DNA of 37,477 bases, from the NCBI GenBank assembly GCA_027490265.1, contig JAIXYL010000094.1:1-37477 (forward strand), read 5' to 3'. The notes under the pieces were generated by a model. The model had not been told where the DNA came from, ran no database searches, and was given only the letters and a program-made list of their open reading frames with translations. The position numbers were made by a program, and so were the translations under genes. Positions 29,008 through 37,477 of the stretch are shown here, piece by piece. This stretch comes from Sediminibacterium sp. GTDB taxonomy: Bacteria > Bacteroidota > Bacteroidia > Chitinophagales > Chitinophagaceae. Each line of letters starts with the position of its first letter. Positions within the stretch are counted from its first letter, which is position 1.

Positions 29008-29598
29008 TTATTGTATTCCGTATCCGTTCAATAATGCTTTATAATGATCGCTGTTTCTTCTTCTGATGCTTTCTTGGCCAACCAATTCCTGAATTTTCAT
29101 GAATCCATCTAAAATGGCTTCTGGTCTTGGAGGACAACCAGGCACATACACATCTACGGGAATCACTTGATCAATCCCTTGCAACACACTGTATGTATCG
29201 AAAATGCCACCACTAGATGCGCAAGCACCTACGGCAATAACCCAACGCGGTTCAGCCATTTGCAAATAAACCTGGCGCAAAACAGGGCCCATTTTTTTGG
29301 CGATGGTACCCATTACCATCAACAAGTCACACTGACGTGGCGAGTGACTCATTCTCTCTGCACCAAAACGAGATAAATCGTAATGTGAGGCAGCAGTTGC
29401 CATGAACTCAATACCACAACAAGAAGTGGCATATGGCATAGGCCATAAAGAATTCTTCCGAGCAAGGCCCACTACATCACTCAACTTGGTGGTGAAAAAG
29501 CCATCCCCACCGTACCCATCTGGGGCATCAACATAGGTTACCGAATCGGCAATATTGGCTTCTTTGGGGTGAATATTATATCTAACCGGACGAGACAT
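29008..29598 (-). CDS. nuoB: NADH-quinone oxidoreductase subunit B
   Basis: 196 aa; SLWPMPYATSCCGIEFMA, GACASSGGIFDTY, VYVPGCPPRPEAILDG. Confidence 0.97.
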   Translation of the reverse strand: MSRPVRYNIHPKEANIADSVTYVDAPDGYGGDGFFTTKLSDVVGLARKNSLWPMPYATSCCGIEFMATAASHYDLSRFGAERMSHSPRQCDLLMVMGTIAKKMGPVLRQVYLQMAEPRWVIAVGACASSGGIFDTYSVLQGIDQVIPVDVYVPGCPPRPEAILDGFMKIQELVGQESIRRRNSDHYKALLNGYGIQ

Positions 29599-29664
29599 AT
29601 GGTTTAAATTAAAATTGTTAAGACCTAAACATTATTAAACAGCAACCGAATGTTTTGGTTCGGT

Positions 29665-30066
29665 TTAATCTTCCCACTTCAACGCACCTTTTTTGATAAT
29701 ATAGGTGAACCCAATCAAGAAAAACCCTACAAACATCACTACGGCAAGGAAACCGTTCCATCCGAGTTCCCTAAAATTAACCGCATAAGGGTAAAAGAAA
29801 ATGACTTCAACATCAAATAACACAAACAAAATGGCCACTAGAAAGTACTTGATGGCCATGGGCTGGCGGGCATTCCCGTGGGTTTCAATCCCGCTGGTAA
29901 AATTCTCCAATTTATCAGCCGTTTTACGCTTAGGGCCCACCCATGAAGAGACGGCAATCATGGTAGCCACAAAACCAGCTGCAAAAATTAATTGAATAGC
30001 AATGGGCAAGTAATTAGACGCCGAATTGGCGGCACTTGCATCTAACAAAGTGTATAAAATACTCAT
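29665..30066 (-). CDS. nuoA: NADH-quinone oxidoreductase subunit A
   Basis: 133 aa; KLENFTSGIETHGNARQPMAIKYFLVAILFVLFDVEVIFFYPYAV. Confidence 0.95.
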   Translation of the reverse strand: MSILYTLLDASAANSASNYLPIAIQLIFAAGFVATMIAVSSWVGPKRKTADKLENFTSGIETHGNARQPMAIKYFLVAILFVLFDVEVIFFYPYAVNFRELGWNGFLAVVMFVGFFLIGFTYIIKKGALKWED

Positions 30067-30083
30067 AGCTCTGTTTAAGTCCG

Positions 30084-30091
30084 CAAAAATA
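30084..30091 (-). promoter_or_regulatory. Candidate -7 element TATTTTTG of the nuo operon promoter
   Basis: Exact TAnnTTTG on the minus strand, 17 nt before the nuoA ATG. Confidence 0.45.
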
Positions 30092-30112
30092 CGCTAGTAA
30101 TGGATATAAAAG

Positions 30113-30134
30113 AAAAACTCCTCAATTTGAGGAG
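30113..30134 (-). terminator. Rho-independent terminator after the TPR gene
   Basis: Stem ctcctca-attt-gaggag type (ctcctcaatttgaggag) with T5 on the minus strand, just downstream of the TPR gene stop (30167) and before the nuo promoter. Confidence 0.75.
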
Positions 30135-30166
30135 CTTTTTCTTTAAGTTAATTTATAGCCATTGGC

Positions 30167-31969
30167 TTAGTTACCAGTTTTAGCGCCTGAGGCATTGCCT
30201 TTTGCACCTGCTGGATTAGAATAATAATCAATATTTTTTTGAATAGTTGCTTTCACATCTTGGGCAAACTTATTGTTCTCTTCACCCGCTGTTGGGTATA
30301 AAGCCAACATTTTATCGGCCACTTCAATGGCTTTTTGGCAAACTGCTAAGAATTCTTCTACAGCAGCAGATTTTTCACCCTTGGTGGTTACTTTGAAATC
30401 AGGACGTTTTTTGATTTCATTGAACAGATTCACATAGTAGTTAATCTTAAAGTATTCATCCAAGAAAATGGCTTTTCTATGCTTTTCAAGGTCTACTTTG
30501 GCATATACAGAGTCTAAATAATTTAAGTTGCTGATGATTTTGGCAGTATCCGTACCATTGGCCATGGTAGCTCTTTTAAAGAACCCATAAGGCTGTGGTT
30601 TATCTGGATGCGCAGCCATATAATTTTTAGCAAATTCAATGGCTTGATCGTACGCTTTTGCATTGTAAGCTGCTGAAGTCAATTTATAGTGCTCCGCTTC
30701 AGTTAGGTCGCCCTTCATCATCATGCCGCGCTTCATCCAGCTTAATTGTGCCTGATAAGATTTGGCTTTACCAAACATATCTGCAGCTGCATTGATCAAG
30801 TCTACTTGGTTCTTTTTAACGGTATCCAACAACAAAGCTTTTTCAATATAGCTTGACGCTACAGTTTCATTTCCAGGCAACTTAGACAATACTTCAATAC
30901 CCAACTTGTAATCAGAAGGTTGAATTTCATTGGCTGGTGCATTGGCTAAAAATTCTTCAATGTATTTCTTAGAAGTTAAGGAATCGCCCTTTCTTAGATA
31001 GTTGTAAGCATATACAACACCAATTCTAGGAACCGTTTTTAGACCTACCGCTGCTTCTAATTCTTTTGCTTTGGCCAAAGACTCATCGTATTTACCTGCA
31101 CGGAACAAATAGTCTGCTTGGTACAAATCATTTCTTGGATCCTTATCGGCATACTGTACGTACTGCTCAAGGAATCCTTTTGCTTTGGTTACATCTCTTT
31201 CAGAGTAATATTGGTACAATGCATAGTATACTGGTGGGAAAGTTGCATCCGCTGTTTTAGCATTGTCAAAATACTGGTTAAACAACTCTTCATTGTTTTG
31301 GCTTTGATAAATTTTACCAATTCTGAACATGGCCAAAGCATTTTTTGGATCACGTGTAAATGCCTCTGTGTAAGCTTTTACAGCTTCTCCACCATTTTCG
31401 CCACCCATTTTTTGGTAGCTAATACCCATGTAGATAAAAATATCTGGGTTGGTTAAATCAAGTTCACCAGCACGCTTCAATTTTTCAATGCCATATACAG
31501 GGTCACCCATTTTACTGTCTCCATCTGCATTGGCGCGACCAATGGCTGTTAAGATAGCAGGATTAGGCTTGCCTTTGTTTTTACCTTTTGTTTCTGTTGT
31601 AGCGGTAATGGCTTGTTCAAATTTTTGTTTGGCGCTGTTTAAATCACCGCCTTCACGTAATTCTACATGCCCCATCCCTACCAAAAGCCAAGCATCACTG
31701 CCAACTTCTTGTAATCCTTTTTGATAAATGGCTTTTGCAGATGCTACGTCTTCTTTGGTGACTTCTATACCGTTACCAGCAAGAAAAGCCTGACCCAACC
31801 AATAAATGGCTTGCGGATCTTTCGAATTAGCATCGTAGTGTTTTTGCAATACTTCTTTTGCACTCTTATTTTTTTCATAGTGCAACAACTTAATGCCTTC
31901 GGCAATTTGAGCCGTTAAGCACTGTACAGCAAAAACCGCTGCAAACATCAAAGCAACAGACTTCTTCAT
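30167..31969 (-). CDS. Tetratricopeptide repeat secreted/periplasmic protein
   Basis: 600 aa; signal peptide, multiple TPR-like units (AIYWLGQAFLAGNG, PDIFIYMGISYQKMGGENGGEAVKAYTEAFTRDPKNALAMFRIGKIY). Confidence 0.9.
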   Translation of the reverse strand: MKKSVALMFAAVFAVQCLTAQIAEGIKLLHYEKNKSAKEVLQKHYDANSKDPQAIYWLGQAFLAGNGIEVTKEDVASAKAIYQKGLQEVGSDAWLLVGMGHVELREGGDLNSAKQKFEQAITATTETKGKNKGKPNPAILTAIGRANADGDSKMGDPVYGIEKLKRAGELDLTNPDIFIYMGISYQKMGGENGGEAVKAYTEAFTRDPKNALAMFRIGKIYQSQNNEELFNQYFDNAKTADATFPPVYYALYQYYSERDVTKAKGFLEQYVQYADKDPRNDLYQADYLFRAGKYDESLAKAKELEAAVGLKTVPRIGVVYAYNYLRKGDSLTSKKYIEEFLANAPANEIQPSDYKLGIEVLSKLPGNETVASSYIEKALLLDTVKKNQVDLINAAADMFGKAKSYQAQLSWMKRGMMMKGDLTEAEHYKLTSAAYNAKAYDQAIEFAKNYMAAHPDKPQPYGFFKRATMANGTDTAKIISNLNYLDSVYAKVDLEKHRKAIFLDEYFKINYYVNLFNEIKKRPDFKVTTKGEKSAAVEEFLAVCQKAIEVADKMLALYPTAGEENNKFAQDVKATIQKNIDYYSNPAGAKGNASGAKTGN

Positions 31970-31995
31970 GTTCTCTCTTTTTTATAGTTGGTTTG

Positions 31996-32913
31996 TTATT
32001 CCTTTTTTATACTACTGGTTCTTTTATGAAAAGCCATTTTAGCAGGTGCTAAAAAAGATCTTCTAAAAATTAATTGTCCTCTTTCTAAACTCATGAAATT
32101 CATGAATCCAGTGCCTAATCCAGCATGGTTCTCTTTCAATACATAAAACAAAGGCCGTGCCAGAGGGTACTGACCATATGTTATGGTTGACTGAGAGGGC
32201 TTTGCAAACACGCCTTTTTCTAAGCATGCAGTACACTCAACCCTTGCCAATCGGATTTTTTTAAGGTAGGATTGTTGTTGCGGATCGTATAGATCACCAA
32301 TCCAACTCATGCCCACAAAACCAATCACATCGGTTCTAGATGTTACAATGTTGATGACTTCCTGACTACTGTTAGCAGCCACCACATTGGATCCAAAATC
32401 GCCTCCCTTTAAAACACTGTCTTTCAAATATCTCACTGTACTCGTTGCAGACTTACCATCCATCACCGCAGTGATTTTGTGTTTGCCGCTTAAAATATCT
32501 TTAACTGCTTCAAAGGTGAAAATACTGTCACTGGCGTTATTGTTCACAATTAAAGCAACCGCATCATAAGCCAATTCAGCATACTGCGGCTTGTAAGATA
32601 AGTTGGATTTATAAAATTCAGCTTCTTTTTCATTTAAACCTCTCGCCACAATAATCATTCGCGTACTGTCATTTTGCAAATCACGGAAGCAATCGGCTTC
32701 AGATTTGTAGGACGCGATGATATGAGCTTTAGGAAAAGAAGACTGATGCACTTTAAGCTGCTCTTCAATGACAGGCTTAAAGCTTTCATCTACACTGATC
32801 CTAATTGTGCCTTCTTCGGTATTATCCTGAATAGCATTTTTTGATCCTTTAGAATCACAAGAAACAAAGAACAACACAACCAAAACCCAGGCAATCATCT
32901 TGTACTTCTTCAT
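31996..32913 (-). CDS. PstS-like periplasmic substrate-binding lipoprotein
   Basis: 305 aa; MKKYKMIAWVLVVLFFVSCDSKG lipobox, PBP-like domain (GTIRISVDESFKPVIEEQLKVHQSSFP...VIGFVGMSWIGD...YPLARPLFYVLKE). Confidence 0.85.
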   Translation of the reverse strand: MKKYKMIAWVLVVLFFVSCDSKGSKNAIQDNTEEGTIRISVDESFKPVIEEQLKVHQSSFPKAHIIASYKSEADCFRDLQNDSTRMIIVARGLNEKEAEFYKSNLSYKPQYAELAYDAVALIVNNNASDSIFTFEAVKDILSGKHKITAVMDGKSATSTVRYLKDSVLKGGDFGSNVVAANSSQEVINIVTSRTDVIGFVGMSWIGDLYDPQQQSYLKKIRLARVECTACLEKGVFAKPSQSTITYGQYPLARPLFYVLKENHAGLGTGFMNFMSLERGQLIFRRSFLAPAKMAFHKRTSSIKKE

Positions 32914-32915
32914 GG

Positions 32916-33149
32916 CTAATAATCTTGCTTTATCCCTCTGTACAATCTAAATGCACCATACAACAAACAGATGCTGCCAAAAAAATTACGATACACTGGT
33001 TCAGCTGTAAATACCAAATCCATCCCAAGCTTTTCAATAAAAAACACTGCAAACCCTACACCCAAAAACAAGGTTGACATCGAAATATCTTTAATCCTTC
33101 TAAATAAGATATACCGTTTTTGGTTCCTTTCTCTATAAGCGTTTTCCAT
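32916..33149 (-). CDS. Small membrane protein of unknown function
   Basis: 77 aa with two predicted hydrophobic stretches; ends 2 nt before the PstS-like start codon, implying co-transcription. Confidence 0.75.
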   Translation of the reverse strand: MENAYRERNQKRYILFRRIKDISMSTLFLGVGFAVFFIEKLGMDLVFTAEPVYRNFFGSICLLYGAFRLYRGIKQDY

Positions 33150-33288
33150 ACAATCACTTTACGGGATGGGCAATTTAGTAAATATTTTACGTGAGATGCC
33201 CGAAAATTAAAAATCCATAAAAAAGTTTATGAAAAATTGTTTTGAAACTAATAATTGTTAGTAAAAAAGAATATTACCCTACAAGTAT

Positions 33289-33296
33289 TAATTTTG
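33289..33296 (+). promoter_or_regulatory. Candidate -7 element TAATTTTG for hisS
   Basis: Exact TAnnTTTG 7 nt before the hisS ATG at 33304. Confidence 0.45.
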
Positions 33297-33303
33297 CCGC
33301 CAT

Positions 33304-34671
33304 ATGAGCAATAAAGCAGGCATACCCCAAGGCACCAGAGATTTCAATGCAGTTACCGTTCAGAAGAGACAATACATTTTTCAAACCATTCGAACTGTTT
33401 TTGAATTATATGGCTTTCAGCCATTGGAAACCCCGGCCATGGAGAACTTAGATACGCTCATGGGGAAGTATGGCGAAGAAGGAGATAAACTGATTTTTAA
33501 GATTTTGAATAATGGGTTAGATAACCCAGCCAAGAAAGACCAAATCATTGCTGATTTTGATAAAATACTAGAGGGTAAAAACAACAAAGGCATTACGGAG
33601 CGCGCACTTCGGTACGATTTAACCATCCCATTTGCTAGATATGTAGCCATGAATTATGGTCAGCTGACGATGCCATTCAAGCGGTATCAAATACAACCAG
33701 TTTGGCGCGCAGACAGACCTCAAAAAGGCCGATACAGAGAATTTTATCAATGTGATGCAGATGTAGTAGGAAGTCACAGCCTATTAAATGAAGTAGAATT
33801 AACCGCCATCTATGCCACAGTGTTCCAACGCTTGCAATTACCGGTTGAAATCAGACTCAACAGCAGAAAAATACTAGCAGGATTAGCAGAACAATGTGGC
33901 GGACTAGATTTAATGGTACCCATCACGGTTGCGATTGATAAGCTTGATAAAATCGGCCTAGAAAAAGTTAAAGAAGAACTGTTACAAAAAGGGTTGAGTC
34001 AAAGTCAAATAGATTTGATTGAACAGTATTTGAATATACAAGGTGATCATACACAAAAACTAGCGCAGTTAACTACTTTGATGGGCAATAACCCAACAGC
34101 ACAGCAAGGCATTGATGAATTAGCGTATATCATACAATACCACCAACAAAAAACAGGTTCAACCTTAGTGATAGATTTTACTTTAGCACGTGGGCTCAAC
34201 TATTATACAGGCATTATTTTCGAGATCAAAGCAGTGGGTGCAGAAATGGGCAGCATAGGCGGTGGTGGCCGTTACGACGACTTAACGGGTTTATTTGGGG
34301 TACCCAATGTACCTGGCGTGGGTATTAGTTTTGGGGTGGATCGCATTTACGATGTATTAGAAGCTTTGCAATTGTTCCCAGAAGCTGTTCAAAAAGGCAC
34401 CAAGGTATTGTTCTTTAATTTGGGAGAAGCTGAAAGCCAACGCGCATTTGCATTGATGCAAGATTTGCGTGAAAGGGGCATTGCGGCTGAATTGTATCAC
34501 GAACCCAGTAAGTTTGACAAGCAATTCAAATACGCAGAAAAAAAACAGGTTCCTTACATTGTCATTATCGGCAGCACCGAATTAAACGCAGGAACCTGTA
34601 TTATCAAAAATATTGTGAGTGGTGAGCAAACCACTATTTCGCAAAACGATTTGGCAAACCAACTTTTCTAG
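33304..34671 (+). CDS. hisS: Histidyl-tRNA synthetase
   Basis: 455 aa; GTRDF, FKRYQIQPVWRADRPQKGRYREFYQCDADVVG, LARGLNYYTGIIFE, GGGGRYDDL. Confidence 0.97.
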   Translation: MSNKAGIPQGTRDFNAVTVQKRQYIFQTIRTVFELYGFQPLETPAMENLDTLMGKYGEEGDKLIFKILNNGLDNPAKKDQIIADFDKILEGKNNKGITERALRYDLTIPFARYVAMNYGQLTMPFKRYQIQPVWRADRPQKGRYREFYQCDADVVGSHSLLNEVELTAIYATVFQRLQLPVEIRLNSRKILAGLAEQCGGLDLMVPITVAIDKLDKIGLEKVKEELLQKGLSQSQIDLIEQYLNIQGDHTQKLAQLTTLMGNNPTAQQGIDELAYIIQYHQQKTGSTLVIDFTLARGLNYYTGIIFEIKAVGAEMGSIGGGGRYDDLTGLFGVPNVPGVGISFGVDRIYDVLEALQLFPEAVQKGTKVLFFNLGEAESQRAFALMQDLRERGIAAELYHEPSKFDKQFKYAEKKQVPYIVIIGSTELNAGTCIIKNIVSGEQTTISQNDLANQLF

Positions 34672-35032
34672 CAACCAACCCATTGATGGCGGCGCTAGGT
34701 ACTTTTGTGCCAACCAATTCATACCCCATTGCAAGAATGGTCACACCAACAACTTTGTTGTTATCGCCACGCTTAAAAGTAGCCGTGCCTTGAAACTGCG
34801 TAATCGTATACACATCTGTACCTGTTTTTTCTAAGGTAGAAGAGCCAGCTGTAGAGTTCATCATCAATACACCGTTTTCTAATACCACGGTTACTTCAGC
34901 CACAGGGCTGCCTTCGCCAAAGGTATATTTTCCCAAAATTTGAGTGGCAGAGCTATCAGTTGGGGTAGTTTGTGCAGAAACCGCACCAAAAAAACCAACC
35001 ATCATCAACAGGAGTAAAGCAATTTTTTTCAT
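34634..35032 (-). CDS. Hypothetical secreted protein
   Basis: Start revised to MKKIALLLLMMVGFFGAVSAQTTPTDSS (132 aa, signal peptide) rather than 35149; stop codon lies inside the hisS 3' end on the opposite strand. Confidence 0.75.
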   Translation of the reverse strand: MKKIALLLLMMVGFFGAVSAQTTPTDSSATQILGKYTFGEGSPVAEVTVVLENGVLMMNSTAGSSTLEKTGTDVYTITQFQGTATFKRGDNNKVVGVTILAMGYELVGTKVPSAAINGLVARKVGLPNRFAK

Positions 35033-35105
35033 TGTTATGTCTTTTAAAGTCAATTTAGGTAATTCTTGGAAAAGGCACCAGCCTTTTATCAAATTTAATA
35101 AAGGA

Positions 35106-36302
35106 TTAAAGCCCTTCATACACAATGGCTGCGCCTTGTCCAACCCCAACGCACATGGTTGCTAAGCCATATTTAGTTTGGGTTCTATGCATTTGGTGGA
35201 GTAAGGTTGCCGAAATACGTGCTCCTGAACATCCCAATGGGTGTCCTAAAGCTATGGCGCCACCATTAACATTGACAATGGATTGATCCAGCCCTAAATC
35301 GTGAATGCAGGCCAAGCTTTGAGATGCAAAAGCTTCATTTAATTCAACCAAACCCAATTGATTTATAGTTAAACCAGCTCGCTTCAAAGCTTTATTGGTT
35401 GCAGGAACTGGCCCAATGCCCATGATGGCAGGATCTACACCAGCAACAGCCATACTGCTGATTTTAGCGATTGGATTTAAATTGAAAAGCTTTACCGCTT
35501 CTTCGCTGGCCAGTAATACTGCTGCAGCACCATCATTAATACCCGATGCATTTCCGGCCGTTACTGTTCCATCTTTAATAAAAGCTGGTTTTAATGTAGC
35601 CAATTTTTCAAGGCTCGATTTGCGGGGATGTTCGTCTTTATTGAACCAACTCACCATTCTGTCTTCAAGCATTTCAACAGCAACAATTTCGTCGTTCCAA
35701 AGACCAGCCGCTTCTGCAGCAAAATATTTTTCTTGTGACTGAAACGCAAATACATCTTGGGCTTCTCTACTGATGCCCCAAGTTTTGGCAACATTTTCGG
35801 CTGTTTCCCCCATTGTGTAAGGGTGATATAAGGCCGATAATTTAGGATTGATGAATCGCCAGCCGAAACTGGTATCGTAAGTCTCTATTTTCCGGCTCCA
35901 AGCAGCATCTGATTTAGCCGTCACAAAAGGCGCTCTGGTCATGCTTTCTACACCACCCGCAATATACAACAGCCCTTCACCACATTGGATGGCTCTGGCC
36001 GCATCCATAATGGCTTGCAAACCACTGGCACAAAGCCGATTGACGGTATTGCCGGCTACTGTAGTAGGTAATCCTGCTAATAAAGCGGCCATTCTAGCAA
36101 CATTTCGATTGTCTTCCCCAGCTTGGTTGGCTGCCCCTGCAATCACATCTTCTATGGCCGTAGGATCTATACTGGGATGGCGTTCCACCAAAGCGCGGAT
36201 CACAATTGCCAACAGATCATCGGGCCTAACACTACTGAGTTTGCCGCCAAAACGCCCAATTGGGGTCCGCACAGCATCAATGATATAACAAGCTTTACTC
36301 AT
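35106..36302 (-). CDS. Thiolase (acetyl-CoA C-acyltransferase / PcaF-like)
   Basis: 398 aa from MSKACYIIDAVRTPIGRFGG; NRLCASGLQAIMDA active-site Cys, NEAFASQSLA, NVNGGAIALGHPLGCSGARI, CVGVGQGAA. Confidence 0.94.
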   Translation of the reverse strand: MSKACYIIDAVRTPIGRFGGKLSSVRPDDLLAIVIRALVERHPSIDPTAIEDVIAGAANQAGEDNRNVARMAALLAGLPTTVAGNTVNRLCASGLQAIMDAARAIQCGEGLLYIAGGVESMTRAPFVTAKSDAAWSRKIETYDTSFGWRFINPKLSALYHPYTMGETAENVAKTWGISREAQDVFAFQSQEKYFAAEAAGLWNDEIVAVEMLEDRMVSWFNKDEHPRKSSLEKLATLKPAFIKDGTVTAGNASGINDGAAAVLLASEEAVKLFNLNPIAKISSMAVAGVDPAIMGIGPVPATNKALKRAGLTINQLGLVELNEAFASQSLACIHDLGLDQSIVNVNGGAIALGHPLGCSGARISATLLHQMHRTQTKYGLATMCVGVGQGAAIVYEGL

Positions 36303-36311
36303 ATAGAATGG

Positions 36312-36340
36312 TTGAGGCTGCAAGATATAAGTTATCTTTG
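36312..36340 (+). promoter_or_regulatory. Candidate promoter TTG-N18-TATCTTTG for rlmN
   Basis: TTG 36312-36314, TATCTTTG 36333-36340 (exact TAnnTTTG), then CAGA and ATG at 36345. Confidence 0.6.
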
Positions 36341-36344
36341 CAGA

Positions 36345-37388
36345 ATGAGTGCGGCATTACCCAATATTCGCCATCAAAGTCAACAAGACCTTGAGACCTA
36401 CTTTAACAGTATCGGCGAAAAAACTTTTAGAATTAAACAGGTGCAGGAATGGATCTGGCAAAAGCATGCCCACAGTTTTGAAGACATGAGCAATTTGAGC
36501 AAAGAATTGCGGCAGAAATTGGCCGCTAATTTTTCTTTGCCAGCCTTAAAAGTAGATGCCACGCAGTACAGCAATGACGGTACGGTTAAAAGCCGATTCA
36601 AAACATTTGATGGCCATTTGGTGGAAGGTGTGTTGATACCAACCGATGATCGAAAAACGGCCTGTGTGTCTTCACAGATCGGCTGTAGTTTGAGTTGTAA
36701 GTTTTGTGCAACGGGCTATATGGAGCGGAAAAGAAATTTGACCTATGATGAAATTGTAGACCAAGTGGTGTTGATTAATCAACAAAGTGAACAAGTATTC
36801 GAGAAAAAATTAAGCAATATTGTTTTCATGGGCATGGGCGAACCATTGTTGAATTACAATAATGTGCTCAAAGCCATTGAACGCATTTCGGCAAAAGACG
36901 GCTTGTTCATGAGTCCTAGAAGAATTACGGTTTCCACTGCAGGAGTTGCCAAACAAATTAGAATGCTGGGCGACGACCAAGTAAAATTTAAATTGGCATT
37001 GTCTTTACATGCACCCAACGATGCTAAGCGAAATCAAATTATGCCCATCAATGAAACCAATAATATTAAGGTTTTAACGGAGGCCCTCAATTATTTTTAC
37101 AAGAAAACAGGTAATGAAATTACCCTAGAATATATTTTGTTTAAAGATTTAAATGACTCTGCAAAAGATGCAGAAGAATTAACCAAAGTTTTTAGACAAA
37201 TACCTGCCGACTTAATCAATATTATTGAATACAATAGCATTGATGCGTTTAAGTTTACCAAACCAGACGAAGAAGACACACAAATATTCATGAATATTTT
37301 AGCTGCCAATAAAGTCAATGCCAGACTCAGAAGAAGCAGAGGCAAAGATATTGACGCCGCTTGTGGTCAATTGGCTAACAAAGGCTAG
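36345..37388 (+). CDS. rlmN: 23S rRNA (adenine(2503)-C(2))-methyltransferase RlmN
   Basis: Start revised from 36123 (antisense inside the thiolase gene) to ATG 36345, 347 aa; CSLSCKFCATGY radical-SAM motif, FMGMGEPLLNYNNV, RRSRGKDIDAACGQLA. Confidence 0.96.
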   Translation: MSAALPNIRHQSQQDLETYFNSIGEKTFRIKQVQEWIWQKHAHSFEDMSNLSKELRQKLAANFSLPALKVDATQYSNDGTVKSRFKTFDGHLVEGVLIPTDDRKTACVSSQIGCSLSCKFCATGYMERKRNLTYDEIVDQVVLINQQSEQVFEKKLSNIVFMGMGEPLLNYNNVLKAIERISAKDGLFMSPRRITVSTAGVAKQIRMLGDDQVKFKLALSLHAPNDAKRNQIMPINETNNIKVLTEALNYFYKKTGNEITLEYILFKDLNDSAKDAEELTKVFRQIPADLINIIEYNSIDAFKFTKPDEEDTQIFMNILAANKVNARLRRSRGKDIDAACGQLANKG

Positions 37389-37439
37389 TAGCATCGTTTC
37401 ATCATTATAAATCCTGTTGTAAAACAGCAAATCAACACC

Positions 37440-37477
37440 ATGCAAAAACGTACAGACAACTTCAGCAAATTTGCCGA
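37440..37477 (+). CDS. Start of a further gene, truncated by right window edge
   Basis: ATG followed by an open frame MQKRTDNFSKFA to the end of the window; too short for any functional call. Confidence 0.25.
   Translation, partial: MQKRTDNFSKFA

Noticed and set aside
31996-32913. Phosphate ABC transporter operon based on the PstS-like protein
   Set aside because: No pstC, pstA, pstB or phoU in the neighbourhood; only the binding-protein fold is supported.
36123-36344. 74-aa N-terminal extension of the RlmN ORF
   Set aside because: Lies antisense to the thiolase coding region and upstream of the -7 element; RlmN homology begins at the ATG at 36345.

Overview
This window is a chromosomal segment with Bacteroidota character, most like Chitinophagaceae judging by protein style, the TAnnTTTG-type promoter motifs and the lack of obvious Shine-Dalgarno sequences. 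Most of it is housekeeping: (1) the 3' part of a galK-xylA-xylB sugar operon (galK cut by the left edge); (2) small secreted or lipoprotein genes and a decayed TPR gene remnant; (3) mnmE; (4) an ExbB-ExbD-ExbD-TonB energy-transduction operon with a tandem TonB paralog split by a one-base frameshift; (5) a large secreted zinc metalloprotease, a CarboxypepD_reg-like protein and a MacB/FtsX-type permease; (6) a complete 14-gene nuoA-N complex I operon (minus strand, 16.9-30.1 kb) with a short NuoG; (7) a membrane protein / PstS-like / TPR trio; (8) hisS, a secreted protein, a thiolase and rlmN. I found no CRISPR array, tRNA/rRNA, prophage, transposase or defence system, and nothing I would call a new multi-gene system. 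The best second-look signal is a repeated architecture: a Bacteroidota-like -7 element (TAnnTTTR) followed by exactly 4 nt and then ATG. It occurs at four unlinked genes on both strands and predicts leaderless mRNAs. Other leads are an unexplained 15-bp palindrome over a TonB stop codon next to the mnmE promoter motif, the frameshifted TonB, C-tracts abutting -7 elements, an unusual CxxC/CxxC site in short NuoG, and an operator-like palindrome upstream of xylB. All calls come from reading the sequence; no database search or folding program was run.
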